Assembly (NCBI GenBank): GCA_029582265.1
Contig: CM055827.1
Location: 37,292,760-37,356,759 of the forward strand
DNA from: Zoroaster sp. YZ-2022
Lineage: Eukaryota > Echinodermata > Asteroidea > Forcipulatida > Zoroasteridae
Length of the DNA stretch: 64,000 nt
Direction of reading: 5' to 3'
Part shown: positions 50,401 to 62,400 of the stretch, piece after piece
Layout of the letters: every line of letters begins with the position of its first letter
How positions within the stretch are numbered: position 1 is the stretch's first letter
Position numbers and translations under genes: made by a program
Notes under the pieces: model-generated
Told to the model about the DNA's origin: nothing
The model's database searches: none
What the model saw: only the letters and a program-made list of their open reading frames with translations

Positions 50401-53400
50401 ACTATGTCTACCATGCCCTTCTTGGAGATAAAGGTCTTAGTAAAGACAGAATCTTGTCTCACTTCTGCATTGATTTCAACGGTGACATTATCCGCAGGGC
50501 TTCCATCAGGGTAGGACAGTAGAACCTAAACATGATCAAGCAAAAATTTGTTACCTGACAAGCGGGGTACAGCTTAAGGGGTGGTGGCGGATGGGGGGGG
50601 GGGGGGGGTAAGCCCTGAAAAGGTTGTGCCCCTGCCACATAAAATTCTAAGGGAAAAAAAGAGGGATTACATTTTTGTGCTGACAAAGTACCCCCCTCAA
50701 AATTCCACTGCCCCCACCCACTGAAAAAAATCCTGGCTACACCCTTGAGTCTGTCACATTGAAGATTGAGTCAAATTCATTTGCATTATATTAAACATTA
50801 TATTAAACATTATATTAAACATTATATTAAAACAGTGTATTAAACATTGTATTAAACATTGTATTAAACATTGTATTAAACATTATATTATACATTATAT
50901 TATACATTGTATTAAACATTGTATTAAACATTGTATTTAACATTGTATTAAACATTATATTAAACATTATATTAAACATTGAACATTATATTGAACATTA
51001 TATTAAACATTTTGGAACGGTTAATTCCTTTGGGTAATGGTTTTTCCTTCTGTTTGCCTCTTATCATATTCTCTTAATACCTTGCTATAGTAGGGAAGTC
51101 CAGGCTTATAATGTTTCCTTGACTCTTTGGAAAACTCCAGTGATATGAGTTGCTTCTGGACCAGGCAGGACTCATCCATGGCCACAAACACATTGCCGTC
51201 ATCACTGGTAACACTTGCCTCGATGTGCACTATGCCACGGAAATGGTCTCCCAAAGGTGATGTAATAAGGTCACTGATACAGATGTTAAACTTGCTTATG
51301 CCGTCAATCTAAATAAAAAGTTTGAAAGAAGCTCTTTATGTCAAATTAAGAAATGTTTGTTGTTACCATGAAGGAATGTTAATAAACAAAATTTGGAAAA
51401 TATGGCCGAAAAATGGAAAAGAACATGACCCTCTAGTGACCAGAGTGAGAAATTCAAAAATAACTTTGGCACTTTTCTAAGAAATAGGGTTTATTTCTGT
51501 ATATATTCCTAGACCTTTGCAAATGTTGTAAATTACTATTGAAGTGAATAAAAAACCTGAATATCAAAGGAAAAATCATACTAACATGCATAAACATGTA
51601 GTTGTTCTGTCCGACATATTTGTTGTAGTAACCGAGTCCATGAAGATTCATATTGATTGACATCTTTCCCCTCACTGGCTTGCCGAATACATACCTAGGA
51701 CATCATGCCAAAAAATTTGAAACACCAGATCAGGACAATTTCACTACCCCTATCATTTTTTAATGTGTCACAACATGACAATATGTTTAAAATTGCATCA
51801 TCCATATTTTTTAATTTACCAGTAATTTTCTATATTGGAACATTGCTATTTAACTTGCAGAATGGAAATTAAACACTTAAAAATAATTGTAAGAAGAATA
51901 AGCATGTTTTTACTTTAAATTAATTTTGACTCTTTGTTGATGTTAAACCAAGCTTCTGACAACTATTTTGTGAAGTATCTAATTTCAAAGTGTTTGTTTT
52001 CATATCTATAAGGATATCCACAATGATCTGATTAAAACAAAGATTTTTGAAAATTACCAGTAAAAGAACAAAAATCATGGGTAATGCATCTTTAAACAAT
52101 TCACAAAAATAACCAAAAAAAACCTTTTGAATACAATTCTGATCAACACATATTAACAAAAGTTCAGAAACAAATATCATAGCAAGATCACAGATGGTGG
52201 CCAACACACATATTTTAAATCTGTTCAAATTATATGTACAAACATGAGTTTTAAAAGAATTAGACAAACAAATATAGTACATGTATGTCTAGAATCCATA
52301 CAATATTTACTGGATCTGTGCACATTTTGTTCATAGAAAGTCTTTTGACATATGAATGATTGATTAGTATTTAGCACATACTTTGCTCCACAAGAAAAGG
52401 TGAAGAAAACCTATGTTTCATGTGTGCTTCCTAACACGATGAGAACACCAAACATTACATAAAATCATTGCGTTGCATAAATCTAGGAAAACCATTTACC
52501 TTAAAAGGTCATACTTATTAGATCAAACATAATCAAATGAACCAGCTACTTAAATATAAACAATTATGCATTAGAAAATATTATTAGGAAGAAATCTTCC
52601 ACTGTCCTTGAAGAAATTGTTCAAGGAACTCTGGCTCCTGGCTGTCATCCTGGGATAATTGATGTTTTTCAAGATAACCTGGACAGGTGCAATATGAAGC
52701 ATATAGAAGACTGACTAACCTGGGAATATCAAGACTAAAAGACATTGGGAACTTACTTGAGGGGGAATTACTAAAGTAGCAAATACTGTTGCTATTGACC
52801 AGTTACAGGGAGGTTACATCCTTGGTAATATCAAAATAAATATTTCTGTCTGAGGTGCTATCATTTTAATAACATTAATTGAATAATTACAAAAAATTAA
52901 AAGACTAAATGTTCGCCTTCCTTGGTCAAAAATTCCACATAAGTATGGGCAAAGAAATATACTATTCTTGTTAACTTAGTTGCTGCTGTCAGTGATATAC
53001 AGCATTTAAAATTCCACTATACAATACTTGGGTCTACCAAAATTCAAAAGCATGATTTGTTGGCGCAGTGTCTGCTAAAGGAAATATGCTGCCCTCTGTT
53101 CACTAATTAATTTAAAATTGAATTTTATAAATTTTTAAAGAAAAATGCAAAACAATTGACATGTTGGTTTCTATGTCTAATCATTGTTCCTCAAGAAATA
53201 TAAACTAGTACTTAGTTACTTTTTACCATAAGTGTATTGGGGCTTCAGAATATTGGGCATTTGCGTATAATTATGACAGCTATACTTTGTTCAGTAGCTG
53301 TTTAGGACTGCTGCACACAGCTCTCTGACCCCTTGTTTCAATGATGAAGACACCTGCTGAAACTCACGTGCTGGAATTCACCATAATTTTATAAATACAA

Positions 53401-56400
53401 AATGGAGATTTTTGCTTTTGCTTACAAATAAAAAGTTAATATTCTGAAATATAGGTAACATTTATCTTATTTCATAAATTAATGCACTTTTCTCAGGCAA
53501 ACTGCACTAAACATTTCCAAAACTGATTTATGTGTGTGATCTAGCTGACACTTTCTAATACAAACAAGTAGTTAGTAGGCTCACATTTCAACCCAAGTCT
53601 TTGAGAATTTTTCCCTTCGAGAGTGGGAACATTCTGAAGCCCAGATTCAACCAACCATTTTGAGTCATCCCAACAATCTTATAACAAGATGAACCCATTT
53701 CACACTGGGAAATTGAACTCTGGCCAACTCTCCCATGGCGCCCAGTGGGATAATGTGCCTATCAATTATTTTCCCGCCCTTACCCTCCTGTGATGCCTAA
53801 GATCTGACGTGAAGATTTGCCAAAATATGAGAAGCCTTAGGCTGGGTAGGGATTTTTGTATTCACATGTAGACAGGTAAATCAAAATTACAAGATTTATC
53901 CATTCCATGGGGAAATATACATGTACTTTATCCAGTGGACAGAACTTATGTAGCACAGGGGTAAAGGTGGAAGACAACAACTTATATGTGCATATTAAGG
54001 ATTAACAAAATGGACCAACCAAACAGATTTTGAACTTTTCAAGAACTTTTTGAAATTCAACGTTCAATGTCTGTCTAGCATCATACATACATTTGGATTC
54101 CCTTGTCAACAAACATACCACAGGTTTGAAATAAATAACATATCTATGTCAGCAAGAGACATGAAATGCAGGGGACCAGGATGCAACCTGATACAGACAT
54201 CAAGCAGATTATGGATATCATATATCTATCATCGGCTTATCAACTCTTATGCAAAATCTTTTTCTTTTTGTACCCCAGTATATATGAATTATTTACTGTG
54301 TGTCATGAGAGGGGCTCATCAGAAACAAACCAGCAAACATAAAACGGAATACCAGAATTAGAATAAAAGGAATAAAAGGAATAAAATAGAGTACAGATTA
54401 ACCATCATACTGAAAGATGCGTTCTTTTTTCATTGCATATTTGTGACCGGCTCCACAAAAATGGGTATTATGGGACAAAATTTAAAAATTGAGTTACATA
54501 CATAGCTGAATTGGTTACATTATAAGCTTTAATTTGGTGTAGGTTTGAACCCTGTGGCATTTTGCATTCTGGAGATATACTGATTTTTGCATATTCATAT
54601 TGTACAAATTAACGGAAGTGCCTTCAGAGATACAGCCCTTTAAACACAGCAAGTGGAAAAAGAAATGAGCTAAGAAGAAACTCTCTTGAATGCCCATAGC
54701 AACAGTTATGTTCCTTTTGAGCTCCTTTAGGAATGCTTGTGCAATATAAATTTGAATTATCAAGCATCTTGAAGTATTTTTTCAAATATTTTTGCTAATT
54801 TGCATAATGTGTAAAATTTAAACTTTTGTTTTTTCATCTTTACTCATCAATAATAATATTTCTGTAAATAAATTATGAAAGTATTGATATAATAGAAGCC
54901 AATAAACCACCAAAAAAAAATCACGTGAATTTTTTTTTCACCCTCTCCACATAGAACAGCCCTTTACGGGTAATAGCATAGCATCCCTTAATACCCTTTT
55001 TCGCAGAGCGGGTCACATTTTTGCAAGCAGCACATGCAGCCTTTTGTCATAAACAGGAACATTTAGATAGCGTCTTTTTAAAAACTTTAGTATCATTGCA
55101 AGCAAGTGCTTACTAAAGTAAATGTTCAAACCTGTTTGAATAAATCATATTTTATGGACTTTTACTGCTCTGTGACCTTTCAGAGTGGTAGTATGAATAA
55201 AGAAAGGCCATAATGTATGTTATATATTATTTTCAACACATGACTACTAGTCTGCCTTTTTCTCTTTTTCCTGCAAATAACTACAAATTTTGGGCCAGTT
55301 TGCCCATAAACAGTCGTTTCTTTCTTCCTTAAAGCTTGAGTTTACTTACCTTGCTTTGACAGTTGCTGTTGTGCACTTGGTGACATCTGCTATATAGCTG
55401 GGAGGGTCAATGAGTACCTCAAACCTGGGTAAAACTAAAATATACAAATTTAATTTGTTTAGGTTTTTGTAAGATAAAATTATTTAAGTAACTGAAACAA
55501 AATCCTGCCAACACTAAAAAAAAAATACAAACTCACACACACACAAAAACAACACAAAAGACTATGATATATTTCCTATTTCAAACATTTCAAAATAATA
55601 ATTGTAAAAAATTACCACCAGTCATCACTGCATTACTGTATTAACAAGACTCAACATTTTAGATAATTTCAAGTTTATAGAAAGGGGGTCAAATGTTTGA
55701 ACCCAAGGGAAACTTTATTGTCTTTTTAACTCCTACCAACCTGACAACACAAGTATATCAAGGACAGTTGTAACACTAAATGACAGATTTCATCACAGCT
55801 GTAGTTACCATCATTTCCTTTTATTGAATTTGAAAGTACTGCCCAAAATAAGTGACCTATGTCTGTGGTAATTTATCTACAACATGGCCACACATTGCTG
55901 AGATTTATAAATGATGACTGAAACCAAAGTGAAATGGCTTTTTGACAGCCATTTTATTGGTAGAACCTGTATTCACTATCAAACTAGAGACCAGTCAGGT
56001 GTTCTAATTCTTTATTTTGAAGGTCAAACCAACTCTGTCAAGGTTTTATTACCACCTTTACTTTCTGGGTGAGGTTGCCAATTATATTTATTTTAATTAC
56101 ATTTTTAAAGGAAACATTCTGTACACAAAACTAAAGCACGGCTGATGGCTATGATTTAATCAACCATCAGTAAGGTCTTTTAAATACTGTTATATAGTTA
56201 TGTTTTTATGTTGTAAATTCAATAAAATATTTTCTTTTATCTCTATAATGAATGCAATTCAAGCAGAATAGATCTTCAAGATAATTGTTACTTGAACCAT
56301 ATTTACAACCAGTAACCTTTCAGATAATTTGTTAATTTGTAATCCGGTAATTACCAAAGTTGTACTGAGTTCCTTTTAAATACAGGTTCATCCTAAAGGT

Positions 56401-59400
56401 TTAAAATGAGTATTAAGTCAGAGGTCATTCACACAGTACTAAATAACCACAAAGTAATTAAGGAAATTCCATGCAACTGCTATAACGTGTATCTATCAAA
56501 TCCTACTACAGCTAACCAGTTATTATTAAGTGACACACTGTTTGTTTCTGACTTCTCAAAAGCTTTAGGAAAAAAGTTTCCTTGAAAATTAGCAAAGGAA
56601 ATGAACTGCATCCACTAGGAAATTGACATGATGAACAGCAACTCAATAGTTCATTGGATATTTGTACTTCTAGTGTCACACTGAAACAGAACTGTTTGCA
56701 CGTAGTCCTTGTTTTGGCGTCACATCAGATAGTCCGTGTCATTAAAGTGTCTTCCCCAATTGTGAATAATGAAATATGATCTGTTAAAAACTTGTTTTTC
56801 CCTCTCCTTGTCAGTTGAAGCAATTTGTTGATTACTGTTCTGTTTCCTTTGATATAATCGAATTAGATGTAATTCATTCATTTTTGCCATATACAAGATA
56901 CAAGACTACCTAAATTCTAATAATCATATCTAATCATATTAGGTATACCTTTAAAAATACCTTATAAGTAGGACTTTGTTTAATTTGTTTAAACAAAACA
57001 CAGTTCTGCAATAAGAGGCACGACTACCAACAGTCAAAGCTTAAAAATCAAATTATCCATATAAATTGCCAATAATGCCATGAAGGTATTTGGATTTATA
57101 CTTTTGATTTTACATTTTTGTTTACTTAGACATCTTTCTTCCCATAATCATGTTTTATTTATTTTTGTTTAAATGCTAAGTAGTTTCCATAATAATAATA
57201 ATAATAATGTATAGATTTATATAGCGCACGTATCCACCAAATCCCTGAAGATAATTTAAAAACTTACCATATTTTTGGACTTCAAATGTCTTATTATATG
57301 TATAGCCTTGAACCTCAGCATATATAGACCACACTCCAAGCATTGGCTGGTCTGACAAGGGAAAGCTGGAGTTTATAATACCTGGAAATAATGAATTTAC
57401 ATAAAATCCCTTCATATCAGATTGGGATAAACAATTACATAAATGAACATCAATTGGAAAGAAGTGTCCCCAGAATGGCTTATAATTCAAATTTCTAATG
57501 GTTTCCTTCAAACTTCCAACTTGAACTCAAAGGACATACGTGCAAATCTTAATGTAGGCCAACGACATATGTAAGAGCTCACAAGGTCACAGGTCATAGA
57601 AAGTTCATCTTTGTTTATAAACAATTATGTAAACACTTCTGAGTGGTAGCTCTTTTGTTTTTTCTCAATAAACTTTAAACACCTTTCACCCAACCAGGAA
57701 GCTTAAACATCATTAATGGAAAATACCACACAAAATGGCTTCTGATGACAGCCTACTGTTAAGCATCTCTCCTCAAGATGACACTTACAAACTTCTGGTG
57801 ATTTGTAGTGGTATTATTTTGAACAGGTAGTATAAACAAAGGCTCATTGTGTTTATGCAATAAAATTCAAGAGGGTTTGTACTATTGCATAGTTGTTTCT
57901 AAGTGGGGACATTTAAGACTTATTGAGGAAGTTCTGTTAGAGGTACCTTTCAAGTGCTTACATTCAGAGTATTGTGCTTGAAATTTCAAACATCACGATT
58001 GCTATTAACTTTGCTATTGCGAACACATCTTATACTTTTGATATTATTTATGGGTGATTTTCTTTCTCTTTTGATTAAAGAAAATGTCCCGAATTATTTA
58101 GGAAACACCAAAGTACACTTTGTCATGTCCCCATCTCATTTCAGCCATTGTCCCTATTCATAGGGATAGGTGTAAAAATGACTGGGAAAATTAAGTTTTT
58201 GATTTCAGGGTAGCCAATATTTTGCCAAAATTAGTTCTTTCTTAAATGTATACTCACCACAGCACAATGGTTGTAATTTCCTCCACTGAATCATTCTTGA
58301 TCCTTGGGGATCCACAATATAAGCCAACATCTAAAAACAAATAATAATCATTTTGAGAATTGAACATCCACCACTCACTCAAATACTCATGAATGTTTTG
58401 ACAATAAATAACCACATTTTATAAACGCTCATACTGCATATATTTCTGTCATGAAAGTAACTTCTTACCGGTTCATCCTTGGGTCTGAGGTCTGGCCCAG
58501 TCATAATAAAGTTGATTAGAACTGAATAAAAAGGGAAAACATAGAAATATTATTAAATCATGGGAAACAACATATCAATTGAAATTACTACAATAAGCTC
58601 ATACCTCTTCTTCTAAACCTACTGAAGATGGAAACTATATTTCTTTTTAAATATTGTTGTCACCTTTTGGAGGATATTAAATTGTAATATTATCTATGAT
58701 ACTATGGTACTCCTACGTCCTTTTAAAATGTTTAAAAGTATACTGCTATCTACTGAAGATAGCAAAACGTAGATATCAATACGAAATGAGTAATGGCAAT
58801 GTTAAAATTAATCTCCTGAGGACGATCAGAGCACACTGATCGAAACGTCGAGTTGTACCTCCAGTTCTTTTAAGAAGTAATTACTACTCAATTGAGAATT
58901 TCACATGGTGTCACCGCAATTAGTCTTACTTATCCTCCTGACCATGCAAAGCTACAAGTTTTACCTAAAGTTAATCAGTCAGCTGTTTTGGCAATAACTG
59001 ACTGGGATCAAGTCTATCTTTTGAGTTACTGAAGATGTAGTCAACCACTATAGTTTGCCATCTCTGGTGCCAATCTTCATCCATTTTTGTTATATACACC
59101 TACCTCGTTGCGATGGTTTATAGATCGGCTTATCTGTTTGAATAAACACCGAGGTGCCCTTGTCTACAACATCTACTTCAGTGGAGTTTCTGAAGTAGTA
59201 ACCAGTGGCACTACTTTCGCAGTTACCACAGATTTCAAGTTTGACTTTTCCTCTAACGTCACTCGGTATCTGGAATTCAATACACATGCGTAAACGGTCA
59301 TGAAAAGAAACGCCGCATGACAGTAATATTGTTAATCCTTAAAAGGAAAAGACCTTACGGTAATTTTGTAGAATTGACAGGCACCGCGTCTGTCAAAACA

Positions 59401-62400
59401 GCGATGGTATAGCGCATTTGTTTAACTCACGTGTTATGGGCCCCTTTAAAAAACTTTTCGCGGTCCCGATCATACATACATAATAATATCATTCAGTTTG
59501 CATTTTAGCAGTTGTAAACATAGCCTGTACATTTTAACTTTCTGTTCAAAAATTTGTACAATTATTATTCAAAGTATCTGGCTTCACTGACATTGTTCGA
59601 AACACTGAATAAGATGGCATACTCCTATGGTTGTCGGAAACTTACAAAAAAACCAACTAGAAGTCAACTATTTTACCGCGATGAATTAACAAAATCGTTG
59701 GTATTTGTGATGAAGCATTAATCTGTTTTCCTCAAAGCCACCAAATATATTGATGTGCGGCACTTCCACAACACCAAACAGTTCTTTATTATTGTCTGAA
59801 TCCTGCTTCAATAATCATGGCTCCGTGTAACTGGGCCTACTTTAAACAACACAAACAAAGACCAATAATTACGCCAGCTACCTGGTGTGCTTAGAAAAAC
59901 GTTATTTGATTCTCCTCTGTCTAATACTCCAATTACCGGAGAAGCGTCTCAGCTCGTCATTTTATTGAAACGTTGAAGTGAATTTACAAAGAAATCGGCT
60001 CACGGTGAAATGATGTTGGCGCTTGCGAATAAGTTCTCCCCGATCACAAAGCACAACTATTTAAAATGAAGTTTTAGCCAAATAAAAAAAATTAATTGAC
60101 GTAAAGAGAACATATTGAAGCTTTAAAGATCACAAGGATGCTCATCAAAAAACCTCTTAACTTGAATAACAGTTTAAGTGCCACTGATTGCGGTAAACAC
60201 AATCTTCTTTGACTTTCACAACAATGGGTCATTCATGCCTCGGCCTGGGGAAATGTTTTGTGACGCAGTTAAGTGAATAATAATAATAGGCCTAGTTAGT
60301 ACAAGAATTTAAATCAGAATTAAAACGCTGACCCTTTATTAGATTTCATTGACAATGAAGTGTTTTTGGAAACTTTACAATGACGTCATCTGTAAAAATG
60401 TGTCTGTCAACTAGTGAAACAAATAAATGATAATATAACATATGTATAAAGTTTGGTTGTTTTGGAAAGAAATGTTATTTGGAATCCGCTCAAATTGGTT
60501 ACTAGATTATTATGGATGTAATAAAAATGTCATCGCATTTCACTTACCTGCAGTTTGAGTTTTCCTTTACCTGTACAGAATGATAACCAAACGTAAAACG
60601 AGAAAATGTCAAGTGAATTTATCAATTAAATAAAAAACGTAGGCCATATAATAGTTCTACTCACATGCGTAAAGATACATATTGTCAGTACCAAGTAGAA
60701 GGGGAAAACAATAACTTTCCAAAAAATCATTTCAGAGTGTACTGAGTAGTCAAGTGAAAACATATATAGAAAATTCATTATTTCAGACAGTTTTGCAGTG
60801 TTTTCTAGGCACAAAATTCTTGGTCTTAGATAGTTATTAGACATACATGTCTGGTCTTGCTCTCGGGCATTGCGGTGATCATGACAACAACACTGTCAAT
60901 AACAAACCGAAGTATTTTTCACGCTTGTACAAAAATGTTGAAGGGAAACTATGAATGACACCGGTATGTTCTTTATCTCGGTGAAACCCGAATATTAAGT
61001 GACAAACTCACAAGATTTATGTGAGAATCAGGTTGTTTGAAGTGTGAAATAAGTGCGTATTTTGCTGTAAAATGTTCATTTTGTTAGAGGCCTTTCGTAT
61101 AGAAGGATTTACATAACGTGACTTTTGAGGTTTGACTATTCCATGGACTTCGGTTAAACTTGTTAAAACGCGTGAAAGAATAGCTAGGTTATTTTTTGTA
61201 TACATACAGTACGTGTATACATGTACATTATTTTATCTGTTGAAATACCGGAAACACTATAAATTTGTTCAACACTAATATTCTGTTCAACTTGGACTGA
61301 TGTACTAAAACACCAAAGTTTAAAAATCGATAACGAAATTTAAATTCTGGTTACGCAATATTGGTAAAAAAATAAGAAAATAGTATGCCATGTTTCTGTA
61401 AAGAAGAAACACGATAACACGTCATATTTCTAAACAAGGCTTTCTACGCATTTCGATTTCAGAAAGTAACAGATGGATATAAGAGATATTTTGCTTTCAC
61501 TTTGTATACATTTTATGCAAGAACACGTTTCCAAGCCTTTATGAATCGTTTTCACACTGCGATATTGAAACTTTGTTTTATTGGAATAAAACCTTTTTGA
61601 AGAAATAACTTCATAGCTAAGAAATAACACCATTTAACCAAGGGATACCTAATCACATCTTGAGCAATATTAATTTCTTAGTTTGGGACTCGTTTTCATT
61701 TGACTAGGCTTATATTTTTAAAACTATCTCGGCCCGTCCTATTAAAGCAATGTGACATACATGTACATGTACATGTACATGTACATACTCTGGCAATGTT
61801 TATGTACATGTACATAATACCATGATAATACTAGGCCTACATGCACTGCATGTGTACATGACGCCGGACGTATTGTGTCAAAGGAAGGTTTAAGGATATG
61901 GACCGATCTGCGCCACGAGGCAGTATGACATCTATAAGGTCAATGTCACGAGGGCAAGGAGGCCCAGTCAACTCTCCGGCAATATGACACGATTTGACAG
62001 CTGAGCTCAACTCCCAGTACCCGCTACATGTAACAGAATACTGGCCTTATCCAACAAAAACAGCCCCAGAAAAAATAAATACACCGCTGAGTTGCCACGG
62101 CAATATTACGATCACTTCATGAACTTTGCTCACTGCAGAGCCAGAGTCTCGGAGAAACAGATTTATTGCTTGCCGAATAAAAAACAAATATGAAAGTCTA
62201 CTTCTGATTAGGCCCTAGTATGGGAAAAGAAGTTTGTTGCAAGGTAAAATATCTAAGCACTATGCCTGTGTCTGTAATGTTGGCACATACGTCCTTGAGT
62301 TTTTGTCTGTACTGTACAAGAAGGTACTATATAGACCACACAGATGCATCGATAAGTAATAAGATTATTTGCAGAGACCGAGTCTGCCCTTGAGTAAGCA

